Shown here piece after piece: positions 25,311 to 33,029 of a stretch of DNA of 64,000 nucleotides. The stretch is from Silanimonas sp044377035 (GTDB taxonomy: Bacteria; Pseudomonadota; Gammaproteobacteria; Xanthomonadales; Xanthomonadaceae). Position numbers and translations under genes: made by a program. The first letter of the stretch is position 1. Every line of letters starts with the position of its first letter. The stretch lies in contig NZ_JBILJW010000006.1 of NCBI RefSeq assembly GCF_044377035.1, positions 92,064-156,063 of the forward strand. The letters are read 5' to 3'. The notes beneath the pieces are model-generated. The model was not told the DNA's origin. It searched no databases and saw only the letters and a program-made list of their open reading frames with translations.

Positions 25311-25696
25311 CGGGCACCTCCCGCGGCGGCGGCCGCGCGGCCTTGGGTGATTTCCTCGGCGCTCAGGCAGCCGCTGTTGTCCGCGTCGAACGAGGTGAAG
25401 CGCGCCGTATAGGCGTCCTGCCAAGCGTCGATGCCGATCGGCCGCGCCGCGCTCGGTTCGCCCGGCAACGGCGGGGCTTCGTTGGCATCGAGCACGTTGT
25501 CGCCATTGCTATCGAGCAGGTGGAAACGACGGCTGGTGTAGTTCCGTCCTTCCTCGAGGTCGAGGCAACCATTGGCGTTGCGGTCGAGCTGCTGCACCAG
25601 GGCTGCGGGCTCGATGCTGCCGATCGCCGGCGGCGCATCGGCCGCGACGACGACTTGGGCCAGCGCGATCGCGGCCCCTCCGATCCAGAATTTCAT
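25307..25696 (-). CDS. Secreted EF-hand calcium-binding protein
   Basis: A 129-aa protein with signal peptide MKFWIGGAAIALAQVVVAA and three EF-hand loops: DRNANGCLDLEE, DSNGDNVLDANE and DADNSGCLSAEE. Two loops carry an unusual Cys at position 8 of the loop (GC), which could form a disulfide between hands. A role as Ca2+ sensor or buffer in the envelope is inferred. It is the first gene of a two-gene unit with the DUF3011 protein (ATGA overlap). An in-frame start at 25900 would remove the signal peptide from the N terminus, so ATG 25696 is chosen. Confidence 0.85.
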   Translation of the reverse strand: MKFWIGGAAIALAQVVVAADAPPAIGSIEPAALVQQLDRNANGCLDLEEGRNYTSRRFHLLDSNGDNVLDANEAPPLPGEPSAARPIGIDAWQDAYTARFTSFDADNSGCLSAEEITQGRAAAAAGGAR

Positions 25697-25758
25697 TGGA
25701 GACTCCCCGGACGCCGCCTCGTCGGGGGGACGAGGTCCCTCGGCTTCCGGCGCCAACC

Positions 25759-26283
25759 CTACGCCGCTCTCGTGTCCGCTGCCATCACGGTGGGCAGCAG
25801 GCCGTGCAGGTGCGGGAGCGACGCCAGATACGCGGCGGCATCCTCGGCATCGCCTTCGAACCAGGCCTTCGCCGAGCCCCGTCGGAAGGTGTAGCCCCAC
25901 GCGTCCATATCGGCGAAGCCGCGCTCACGGCCGAAGCCGGGCAGGGTGTCGGCCAGCAGCAACTGCAGATAGCACACGGCGTCTTCGTCGCGCTGGGTGT
26001 CACTGGCATCGGTGTGCACGGCGGCGCGGCGCTCGGGCGGCATCACCATCAGGTGCCCGGCCTCATGCAGCAGGGAATGCACCGGGGTGTCGTCGCGTGC
26101 ATGCACGCGGGAACCGATGATCCCGGCCTCGGCGTCACCCCAGTAGCTGCCGGGGATGGGCTCGCCCGGCTCGACCTCAATCAATTCGAGGCCGAAGCGG
26201 GCGAGCAGGGCGGCGGGGCCCACCCAGCCGATGTCGGCGAGGGTGAGCACGCTCGTCGCCTGTCGCATCGTCGCTTCCGACAT
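25759..26283 (-). CDS. Putative zinc metallopeptidase-like protein (HEAGH)
   Basis: A 174-aa cytoplasmic protein. HSLLHEAGHLMVMPPERR places a zincin HExxH at residues 73-77, and D(T/A)SDTQRDEDAVCYLQLLLAD follows at a distance suited to a downstream Glu/Asp ligand. The rest, with FADMDAWGYTFRRGSAKAWFEGDAEDAAAYL, is not a family I can name. It lies 34 nt after the minE stop on the same strand, so it may be a distal gene of the min unit. Peptidase activity is not shown; the call rests on the motif alone. Confidence 0.65.
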   Translation of the reverse strand: MSEATMRQATSVLTLADIGWVGPAALLARFGLELIEVEPGEPIPGSYWGDAEAGIIGSRVHARDDTPVHSLLHEAGHLMVMPPERRAAVHTDASDTQRDEDAVCYLQLLLADTLPGFGRERGFADMDAWGYTFRRGSAKAWFEGDAEDAAAYLASLPHLHGLLPTVMAADTRAA

Positions 26284-26317
26284 CGCGCCACCCCGCGGCT
26301 GGGCCGCGGGGACCTCC

Positions 26318-26575
26318 TCAGCCGTTCTTTTCCGGCAGTGAGACGGAGATGTCGAGCACGTCGTGCTCGCCGTCCTTCACCAGGTCGACCTTCACCGCGT
26401 CGACGTCGACATTGACGTACTTGCGGATCACTTCGAGCAACTCGCGCTGCAGCAGGGGCAAGTAGTCGGGGCCGCCGCGGGTGCTGCGCTCCTGCGCGAC
26501 GATGATGCGCAGGCGCTCCTTCGCGAGGTTGGCGGTGGCGGGCTTCTTGCCCGTCAGGAAATCGAACAGGCCCAT
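26318..26575 (-). CDS. minE: Cell division topological specificity factor MinE
   Basis: An 85-aa partner that stimulates MinD ATPase and drives Min oscillation so that the Z ring forms at midcell. The N-terminal membrane-targeting helix MGLFDFLTG, the anti-MinCD strand (ANLAKERLRIIVAQERS) and the dimer domain (LPLLQRELLEVIRKYVNVD) are all present. Only one base separates it from minD. Length is typical. Confidence 0.96.
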   Translation of the reverse strand: MGLFDFLTGKKPATANLAKERLRIIVAQERSTRGGPDYLPLLQRELLEVIRKYVNVDVDAVKVDLVKDGEHDVLDISVSLPEKNG

Positions 26576-26576
26576 G

Positions 26577-27386
26577 TCAGCCCCCGAAGATCTTGGCGAA
26601 GAAGCCTTTCTTCTCGGCCGTGGTGAAGCGCATCGGGCGCTCCTCGCCGAGCAGGCGGGCGATGGCGTCGGTGTAGGCGATGCCGGCGTTGCTCTGCTCG
26701 TCGAGGATGACCGGGTTGCCCGAGTTCGAGGCCTGCAGCACGTCCGGCGATTCCGGAATGACGCCGATCACCTTGAGGCCGAGGATCTCCTCGACGTCGC
26801 CGATCGAAAGCATCTCGCCCTTCTCGACGCGTTCCGGGTTGTAGCGGGTCAGCAGCAGGTGCTCCTGGATGCGCTCGCCGGCTTCGGCCTTCTTCGTCTT
26901 GCTCTGCAGCAGGCCGAGGATGCGGTCGGAGTCGCGCACCGAGGACACTTCCGGGTTCACGACGACAAGCGCGCGGTCGGCGAAATACATCGCCAGGAAC
27001 GCGCCTTTCTCGATGCCCGCCGGGGAATCACAGACGATGAAGTCGAAGCCGTCGTCGGCAAGGTCCTTCAGCACCTTCTCGACGCCTTCCTTCGTCAGCG
27101 CGTCCTTGTCGCGGGTCTGCGACGCGGCGAGCACGTAGAGGTTGTCGAAGCGCTTGTCCTTGATCAGCGCCTGCTTGAGCGAGGCCTCGCCGTGCACGAC
27201 GTTGACGAAGTCGTACACCACGCGGCGCTCGCAGCCCATGATCAGGTCGAGGTTGCGCAGGCCGACGTCGAAGTCGATGACGGCGGTCTTCTTGCCGGCG
27301 CGGGCGAGGCCCATCGCGATGCTGGCCGAGGTGGTCGTCTTGCCGACGCCGCCCTTGCCCGAGGTGACTACGAGGATTTCCGCCAA
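26577..27386 (-). CDS. minD: Septum site-determining ATPase MinD
   Basis: A 269-aa deviant Walker ATPase that recruits MinC to the membrane. Walker A is VTSGKGGVGKTTTSASI near residues 6-22, with VIDFDVGLRNLDLIMGCERR and FIVCDSPAGIEKGA following. The C-terminal amphipathic membrane-targeting helix is KKGFFAKIFGG. The gene lies between minC (27-bp gap) and minE. Confidence 0.97.
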   Translation of the reverse strand: MAEILVVTSGKGGVGKTTTSASIAMGLARAGKKTAVIDFDVGLRNLDLIMGCERRVVYDFVNVVHGEASLKQALIKDKRFDNLYVLAASQTRDKDALTKEGVEKVLKDLADDGFDFIVCDSPAGIEKGAFLAMYFADRALVVVNPEVSSVRDSDRILGLLQSKTKKAEAGERIQEHLLLTRYNPERVEKGEMLSIGDVEEILGLKVIGVIPESPDVLQASNSGNPVILDEQSNAGIAYTDAIARLLGEERPMRFTTAEKKGFFAKIFGG

Positions 27387-27413
27387 GGTCGTTTCTCCGT
27401 CTTTGTGTGGCCG

Positions 27414-28211
27414 TCAGGCCAGCGGCTGGATTTGCAGGATGTCGTTGTTGTCGAGCCAGATCTGCACGGCCTTGCCGTGCAGGGCCTTGGGCACGTCGTC
27501 GAGCACTTTGTACTGCCCGGCGATGGCCACAAGCTCGGCGTGGAATTCGCGGCAGAAGATGCGAGCGCCGGTGAAGCCCGAGGCGCCGGCCAGCGCGCGG
27601 CCGCGCAGCGCGCCGTAAACATGGATGGAGCCGTCGGCCACCACTTCCGCGCCGGCACCGATCGGGGCCAGCACGGTCAGGTCGCGGTTGGCCGCGAAGA
27701 CCTGCTGTCCCGAGCGGACGGGCAGGGCGTGCACGAGGCCCGGCTCGGCCTCCACGACCGGCACTGGGGCCGAGGCCGCCGCGACTTCACGGGCCGGCGG
27801 CGCGGTGGCCGGGCGCTCGGCCGCGCGGGGTTCCGGGGCAGGCGTTTCGCCGGCGCGTTCGTACTGCGAACGGAACTTGGCCAGCACCGGCAAGCCGAGG
27901 CGCTCGGCGAGCGCGTCGTTCTCGGGCGTGCCGTAGGCCAGCGCGACCGGATGCACGCCGGAGCCTTCGAGCGCCGCCACCAGCGCCTTGGCGGTGGCGT
28001 CGTCGGGCAGCTGCATCAGGCCGCCGAAATCGAGGATCACCGCGGCGCGGGCGAACAGCTTCGGCGCCCGTTCCACCCGCTCGCGCATCTCCGCGGCGAG
28101 CTGGGCGACATCGAGGGTGCGGATGCGCAGGTTGGCGATGCCGACCTGGCCGAACTTCAGTTCGCCAGCCTGCTCGTAGTTGGGGAGGTCGGCGGGGTGC
28201 GGTGTCGCCAT
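27414..28211 (-). CDS. minC: Septum site-determining protein MinC
   Basis: A 265-aa inhibitor of FtsZ polymerisation. The N-terminal domain (FGQVGIANLRIRTLD) is followed by a long Ala/Pro/Glu-rich linker (about residues 120-160) and the C-terminal beta-helix domain VRSGQQVFAANRDLTVLAPIGAGAEVVADGSIHVYGALRGRALAG, which binds MinD. Begins 3 nt after the stop of the acetyltransferase gene, indicating co-transcription. Confidence 0.95.
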   Translation of the reverse strand: MATPHPADLPNYEQAGELKFGQVGIANLRIRTLDVAQLAAEMRERVERAPKLFARAAVILDFGGLMQLPDDATAKALVAALEGSGVHPVALAYGTPENDALAERLGLPVLAKFRSQYERAGETPAPEPRAAERPATAPPAREVAAASAPVPVVEAEPGLVHALPVRSGQQVFAANRDLTVLAPIGAGAEVVADGSIHVYGALRGRALAGASGFTGARIFCREFHAELVAIAGQYKVLDDVPKALHGKAVQIWLDNNDILQIQPLA

Positions 28212-28214
28212 GCG

Positions 28215-28814
28215 TCAGGTTCCGGTGTTGCGGGCGGCGGCGGGAGGCGTCGGGCCACGGCGCGGGGCCAGCCAGGGTTCGTCGGGCAGCGTCCCGCCGT
28301 AGGTCGCGGCGATCCAGTCGTGGCTGCCGAGGTCCTTCATCAGCATGCAGGCGCGGAGGCCCGTGCCTTCCATCGTCTGCTGGCCGACCTCGCGGAAGCC
28401 GAAGGCGCCGTGGAAGAGCAGGGCCGGGTCGTAGCCCACGCCGAGGAACACCTCGCAGCAGAGGTGGGCCCAGCGCGGCTCGGCGAAGCTCATCGCGTCG
28501 GCGTAGAAGGCACGGCCGCGGCCACCACCGCGGCGGGCGGCGGCGATGACGATGCGGTCGATGTAAAGGAAATTGCGGTGCCGTTCCCGGAACCAGCGGA
28601 AGTTCGGGCTGTCATGCGGGGCCAGGTCGCTGAACCCGACGAGGAAGCCGGTGATGGCGTCGTCCTGCTCGATCACGCGGAAGTAGTCGGCGTGTTCCCA
28701 GAAGAAGCGGGCCTTTTCCGCGTCCATCGGCAGGATCGAAGGCCCCGCCGAGTTGTTGAGCGCCACCACGAGGTCCAGCTCGTGTTCGCGCACATCGCGG
28801 ATCTGGAACGGCAT
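28215..28814 (-). CDS. GNAT-family N-acetyltransferase
   Basis: A 199-aa protein with the GNAT acetyl-CoA site: FLYIDRIVIAAARRGGGRGRAFYADAM contains the motif A Q/RxxGxG/A element near residues 85-105. VGYDPALLFHGAFGFREVGQQ is a typical GNAT C-terminal strand. Substrate unknown. A very strong Shine-Dalgarno (GGAGGAAAGG) precedes ATG 28814. The gene ends 3 nt before minC, so it is probably first in a GNAT-minC-minD-minE transcript and divergent from the histidine kinase gene. Confidence 0.85.
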   Translation of the reverse strand: MPFQIRDVREHELDLVVALNNSAGPSILPMDAEKARFFWEHADYFRVIEQDDAITGFLVGFSDLAPHDSPNFRWFRERHRNFLYIDRIVIAAARRGGGRGRAFYADAMSFAEPRWAHLCCEVFLGVGYDPALLFHGAFGFREVGQQTMEGTGLRACMLMKDLGSHDWIAATYGGTLPDEPWLAPRRGPTPPAAARNTGT

Positions 28815-28929
28815 TCCTTTCCTCCGGGGCAGGCCGGGTCTCGGTGAAGCCGCCAGTATCGCATGCCCCCCGGCCGCCTTCGCCCCGCGGGGTGACTTTC
28901 GGGGGTGCGGAAGGGGGGGGCTGGGCGTT

Positions 28930-28935
28930 TAGGAT
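28930..28935 (+). promoter_or_regulatory. -10 element placed for a leaderless transcript (histidine kinase gene)
   Basis: TAGGAT ends 6 nt before ATG 28942, followed by GCCTCG. As at 20083, transcription would begin at or within the start codon and no ribosome site fits. Inference from spacing only. Confidence 0.4.
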
Positions 28936-28941
28936 GCCTCG

Positions 28942-30105
28942 ATGCTTCCGCGCCTGACCCACGCCACGCTCCTTCGCTATGCCGGCCTGTTCACTTGGGC
29001 GATGGTGGGCAGTGGCCTGGTCATGAACGCTTTGTTCGTGATGGACGCCAGCTCCAGCCCCCTGCCGGCCATGGCCTTCGTCGGGCCGGTCGGCGCCTAC
29101 GTGGCCTTCGGCGTCGCGTTCTGGCTCTCCACCCAGTCGCTGGGCCACCAGCGCGGGCGCGTCTGGCCCATCGTGCTGATGCTCGCCATGGCGGCTTCGG
29201 CCATCGCGGTCAGTGCGCTCACGAACAGCGCGTTGGGCGCCATCCTGATGATGGTCATGGCCGCCGTGGTGCCCTGGTTGCTGCCGGGCTGGCCGGGGGT
29301 GCTCTGGCTCGTGGTGCAGCACCTGCCGCTGACCGCGGTGTTCGTCCGCACCTTCGAGTTCACCCCGCTCGAGGCCGTGCTGCAGTCCATGCTCTACATG
29401 GGCATGTCGGGCTTCGTCTACGTGGCCGGCCTGATCGCCAAGCAGCAGGCCGAGGCCCGCGAGGAGCAGCGACGGCTCAACGCCGAACTGCGGGCCACCC
29501 GTTCGCTACTGGCCGATAGCGCACGCGTCGGCGAGCGCCTGCGCATTTCCCGCGAACTTCACGACCTTCTCGGGCACCACCTCACCGCGTTGAGCCTCAA
29601 CCTCGAGGTCGCCGGCCACCTGACCGACGGCAAGGCCCAGGAGCACGTCCGCCAGGCTCACACCTTGGCGCGCCTGCTGCTCACCGACGTGCGCGAGGCC
29701 GTCAGCGCCATGCGCGGCGAGGAACGCATCGACCTCGAGGCCGCATTGCGCACCCTGGTGGAAGGCGTGCCGGCCCTCGAAGTCACGCTGGACATCGAAT
29801 CCCCGCTGCCTGTCGACGACGCCGAGTGCGCGCAGGTCGTCGTGCGCTGCGCGCAGGAAATCATCACCAACGCCATCCGGCACGCCCAGGCCCAGCGCCT
29901 TTGGCTCAAGCTGGGGCGGCAAGGGCGCGAACTGCACCTCGCCGCCCGAGACGATGGCGTCGGCAGCGACGCCTTCACCCCTGGCAACGGGCTTTCGGGC
30001 ATGCGCGAGCGCCTGAAGACCGTCGGCGGCCGCGTCGAGGTCTCGACCGCGCCGGGCCAGGGCTTCAGCATCGACATCCACCTTCCCCTCGAGGCTTCCG
30101 CATGA
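28942..30105 (+). CDS. Sensor histidine kinase, DesK/NarL-partner type (HisKA_3)
   Basis: A 387-aa protein with an N-terminal region of about five to six membrane helices (residues 10-165), a short coiled coil, and then the HisKA_3 dimerisation domain ISRELHDLLGHHLTALSLNLEV with phosphoacceptor H207. The HATPase domain has EIITNAIRHAQA (N box), ARDDGVGSD (G1) and GNGLSGMRERLKTVGGRVEV (G2). It resembles DesK-like kinases that sense the membrane or temperature. It is coupled by an ATGA overlap to the response regulator. Confidence 0.92.
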   Translation: MLPRLTHATLLRYAGLFTWAMVGSGLVMNALFVMDASSSPLPAMAFVGPVGAYVAFGVAFWLSTQSLGHQRGRVWPIVLMLAMAASAIAVSALTNSALGAILMMVMAAVVPWLLPGWPGVLWLVVQHLPLTAVFVRTFEFTPLEAVLQSMLYMGMSGFVYVAGLIAKQQAEAREEQRRLNAELRATRSLLADSARVGERLRISRELHDLLGHHLTALSLNLEVAGHLTDGKAQEHVRQAHTLARLLLTDVREAVSAMRGEERIDLEAALRTLVEGVPALEVTLDIESPLPVDDAECAQVVVRCAQEIITNAIRHAQAQRLWLKLGRQGRELHLAARDDGVGSDAFTPGNGLSGMRERLKTVGGRVEVSTAPGQGFSIDIHLPLEASA

Positions 30106-30743
30106 TCCGAGTGATGCTCGTCGACGACCAGACCCTGGTGCGCCAGGGCGTCCGTTCCCTGCTGGAATTGGCCGACACCATTGACGTGGTCGCGGAGGCG
30201 GCCGATGGCAAGCAGGCCGTCGAGCAGGTCCCCGTCGTGAAGCCGGACGTCGTGCTGATGGACATGCGCATGCCGGTGATGTCCGGCCTCGAAGCGCTGC
30301 GCGCGCTGGCGGCGCAGAACGCCCTGCCACCCACCATCATCCTGACCACCTTCGACGACGACCAGCTGGTGCTGGCGGGCATCAAGGCCGGGGCCAAGGG
30401 CTACCTCCTGAAGGACGTGTCCCTCGACCAATTGGTGTCGGCCATCCAGACGGTGGCCGATGGGGGATCGTTGGTGCAGCCTGCCGTGACGGCCCGGCTG
30501 CTCTCGGGCCTCGAGGGGCTGCAGAACGACTTCCACAGCCTCGAGCAGCCCGACCCGCTGACCGAGCGCGAGACCGAGATCCTCCGGCTCATGGCGGGCG
30601 GCTTCTCCAACAAGGAGATCGCCAACTCGCTCGGCGTGGCCGAAGGCACGATCAAGAACCATGTCTCCAACATCCTCTCGAAGCTCGGCGTGCGCGACCG
30701 GACCCGCGCGGTGCTGAAGGCCTTCGAGTTGAAGCTGGTGTGA
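30102..30743 (+). CDS. NarL/FixJ-family response regulator
   Basis: A 213-aa protein. The receiver domain carries the acidic D8/D9 pair, phosphoacceptor D54 in VVLMDMRMPVMSG, a switch threonine in TIILTTFDDD and the lysine in GYLLKDVS. The C-terminal LuxR-type HTH is LTERETEILRLMAGGFSNKEIANSLGVAEGTIKNHVSNILSKLGVRDRTRAV. It is the output partner of the upstream kinase. Targets are not visible; the neighbouring GNAT-min and SRPBCC units are candidates by proximity only. Confidence 0.94.
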   Translation: MIRVMLVDDQTLVRQGVRSLLELADTIDVVAEAADGKQAVEQVPVVKPDVVLMDMRMPVMSGLEALRALAAQNALPPTIILTTFDDDQLVLAGIKAGAKGYLLKDVSLDQLVSAIQTVADGGSLVQPAVTARLLSGLEGLQNDFHSLEQPDPLTERETEILRLMAGGFSNKEIANSLGVAEGTIKNHVSNILSKLGVRDRTRAVLKAFELKLV

Positions 30744-30750
30744 CAGGCAG

Positions 30751-30772
30751 CCCCGCGGCGGTGTCCGCGGGG
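30751..30772 (+). terminator. Hairpin after the response regulator gene
   Basis: CCCCGCGG/CCGCGGGG 8-bp stem with a 6-nt loop, 8 nt after the stop codon. No T-run follows, so it may be a weak intrinsic terminator or an RNA-stabilising hairpin. Confidence 0.5.
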
Positions 30773-30807
30773 CCGTCCCACGCTTACCCCGGCCCCGACG
30801 GTGCTGC

Positions 30808-30813
30808 TATCCT
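30808..30813 (+). promoter_or_regulatory. Probable -10 for the SRPBCC gene
   Basis: TATCCT followed by CTGGCGCTCC, 57 nt before ATG 30871; same motif class as the tpiA site. No clear -35. Confidence 0.45.
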
Positions 30814-30870
30814 CTGGCGCTCCTCGGGGCGGCGGTGTGCCGACCGGGGCCGATCCCGGAGATTTGATGC

Positions 30871-31986
30871 ATGGCTCGATTCCTTGAATTCGTCGTCGCG
30901 TTCGTTCTGGTGGCCATCCTCGGCGTCGCCGTGGGCTTGGTGTTGCCGCCGTCGCGCAGCGTGTCGCACTCGGTGGAAACCAACCGCCCCGTCAATGTCG
31001 CCTTCGACATGCTGAACGGCTTCCAGCGCTTCAACGACTGGAACACGCTGCATCTGCGCGACCCGAACGTGAAGTTCACCCTGAGCGGCCCCGCTTCGGG
31101 CGTCGGCGCCAAGCTCGAATACACCTCGAACGACCGGACGGTCGGTTCGGGCAGCTGGGAAATCACCGAGAGCGTGCCGGGCGAGAAGATTGTCTTCAAC
31201 GTGACCGACAACGCCATGGGTGAGAACAAGACCATGCGCTTCACGTTCGAGCGCTCGGGTCGCAGCCAGCGCAACGTGAAGATCACCCAGCGCTACCGCG
31301 TCGAGTACGGCTTCGACCTGATTGGTCGCTACGCCGGCATGTACATGTCGAGCAGCGCCGGCAAGCGCGTGCAGAACGGCCTGAAGGTCCTCTCGAACGC
31401 CCTGGCCAGCGTGCCGCGCGTCGACTACACGATCTACGAGCACCCGCTGCAGCTCGTCGACGTTCCGGCCATGAACGCGCTGCGCGTCGACGTCGAAGCC
31501 CCGCTCCGCGACGACGGCGTCGCCGTCTCCATGACCAACCAGCTGGCGTGGATGGACCGCGTCATCGAGGCCAGCGGCTTCGCCAAGGACGGTCCGCTGC
31601 GCATCGTCACCGTCGACCGTACGTCGGAGGCCTACTCCTTCATCATGCTGCTGCCGGTCCGTGCGAAGGACGCTCCGGAGGGCTCGTCGCGCGCCGCCAC
31701 GGTGGCCGAGCTGCCGGTCCTCGAGGCCACCATCGCCGGCGACGGCAACAAGGTCGTGCTGTCGCAGGAAGCCCCGCTGAGGGCGGCGAACACCAAGTGG
31801 GTCGGCCCGGCGCCGGGTCTGCAGCGCGTGCGTGACACCCTGCGCGCTTGGGCGATCGTCCGCGGCTACCCGCTCGACAACGCCAGCCAGGGCTTCGACG
31901 ACTACAACGTCGATATCCCGGAGATCCTCAGCCCGGAAGCCGAGTTCCAGGCCTTCCTGCCATTGAAGGCCCCAGAGGCCCAGTAA
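30871..31986 (+). CDS. Membrane-anchored SRPBCC (START-like) protein
   Basis: A 371-aa protein with an N-terminal membrane anchor (FLEFVVAFVLVAILGVAVGLVL). Residues about 30-160 form an SRPBCC/polyketide cyclase-like domain (VNVAFDMLNGFQRFNDWNTLHLRDPNVKFTLSGPASGVGAKLEY). The C-terminal half resembles a GyrI-like effector-binding fold (ALRVDVEAPLRDDGVAVSM and so on). This combination suggests a hydrophobic-ligand binder facing the periplasm; no catalytic residues can be named. It has its own -10 motif at 30808 and ends at a strong terminator, so it is a single-gene unit. Confidence 0.8.
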   Translation: MARFLEFVVAFVLVAILGVAVGLVLPPSRSVSHSVETNRPVNVAFDMLNGFQRFNDWNTLHLRDPNVKFTLSGPASGVGAKLEYTSNDRTVGSGSWEITESVPGEKIVFNVTDNAMGENKTMRFTFERSGRSQRNVKITQRYRVEYGFDLIGRYAGMYMSSSAGKRVQNGLKVLSNALASVPRVDYTIYEHPLQLVDVPAMNALRVDVEAPLRDDGVAVSMTNQLAWMDRVIEASGFAKDGPLRIVTVDRTSEAYSFIMLLPVRAKDAPEGSSRAATVAELPVLEATIAGDGNKVVLSQEAPLRAANTKWVGPAPGLQRVRDTLRAWAIVRGYPLDNASQGFDDYNVDIPEILSPEAEFQAFLPLKAPEAQ

Positions 31987-31992
31987 GCGCAG

Positions 31993-32022
31993 CGAGGCGG
32001 GCCTAGGCCCGCCTCGTCGTTT
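31993..32022 (+). terminator. Strong intrinsic terminator after the SRPBCC gene
   Basis: A perfect 24-nt palindrome CGAGGCGGGCCTAGGCCCGCCTCG (31993-32016) followed by TCGTTT, 7 nt after the stop codon. One of the clearest terminators in the window. Confidence 0.8.
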
Positions 32023-32096
32023 GCGGGGGCGTGGAACTTGTCGTCTCCCCCGCGCTCCAACGCGCGCCGAACTGCGGTGCCGAGCGGGAACCCGAC

Positions 32097-33029
32097 ATGA
32101 TCGAAGTGGAAGGACTGACCAAGCGCTTCGCAGCGTTGACGGCCGTCGAGGACCTGCGGTTCTCAGTGCAGCCGGGTGAGGTCGTGGCCTTGCTGGGGCC
32201 GAATGGCGCCGGCAAGTCGACGACGATGAAAATGATCGCCGGCTTCCTCGCGCCCGACGCGGGCCGCGTGCGCGTGGCGGGCCACGACGTCGTGTCCGAC
32301 GGCCTGGCCGCTCGTCGCGCCCTGGGCTACCTGCCGGAAGGCGCGCCGGGCTACGGCGAAATGGAAGTCGCCGATTTCCTCGGCTTCATCGCCGACGTCC
32401 GCGGCCTGTCGGGCGCACACCGCCAGCAGCGCTTGGCCTTTGCCTCCGATCGGTTGCAGCTGGGCGCCGTGCGCCGGCAGCCGCTGGACACCTTGTCGAA
32501 GGGCTTCCGTCGCCGCGTAGGCTTCGCCGCCGCCATCCTGCACGACCCGCCGGTGCTGTTGCTCGACGAGCCCACGGACGGCCTCGATCCGAACCAGAAG
32601 CACGAGGTCCGTGGCCTCATCAACGAACTGGCGCGCGAGCGCACGATCATGCTTTCCACGCACCTGCTGGAAGAGGTGGACGCCATCGCCACGCGGGCCG
32701 TGGTGATCGCGGCCGGCCGTCTGCGTGCGGACCACACGCCTGCGGAACTGTTGGCGCTCTCGCGTTGGCACGGTGCGTTGTCCTTCGCGGCGCCGGACAG
32801 CGTGGCTGCCGTGGCGGCGCTGGATGGCCTGGTGCCGGCTGCGGCGACGACCGTGGACGCCCGCGAGGGGCGGGTGGTGTTGTTCGTCCGTGGCGGCGGC
32901 GTGTCTTCCGAGGTCGTGACGCGGCGACTCGACGAACGTCGCGTGGCGTGGTCCGACCTCCGCGTCGAGCGGGGCCGCCTCGACGAAGTCTTCCGCAGCC
33001 TGACCTCCGATGCCGGAGCCGCCGCATGA
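32097..33029 (+). CDS. ABC transporter ATPase, GldA-like
   Basis: A 310-aa ATPase with Walker A LLGPNGAGKSTTMKMIAGF, the signature-region substitute LSKGFRRRVGFAAA, Walker B VLLLDEPTDGLDPNQ and H-loop MLSTHLLEEV, followed by a C-terminal extension typical of ABC-2 systems. Its order with the next three genes matches the GldA-GldF-GldG arrangement seen in many bacteria outside gliding Bacteroidetes. The frame opens at 32031, but family sequence starts at ATG 32097 with GGGAA upstream. First gene of a four-gene operon. Confidence 0.9.
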   Translation: MIEVEGLTKRFAALTAVEDLRFSVQPGEVVALLGPNGAGKSTTMKMIAGFLAPDAGRVRVAGHDVVSDGLAARRALGYLPEGAPGYGEMEVADFLGFIADVRGLSGAHRQQRLAFASDRLQLGAVRRQPLDTLSKGFRRRVGFAAAILHDPPVLLLDEPTDGLDPNQKHEVRGLINELARERTIMLSTHLLEEVDAIATRAVVIAAGRLRADHTPAELLALSRWHGALSFAAPDSVAAVAALDGLVPAAATTVDAREGRVVLFVRGGGVSSEVVTRRLDERRVAWSDLRVERGRLDEVFRSLTSDAGAAA

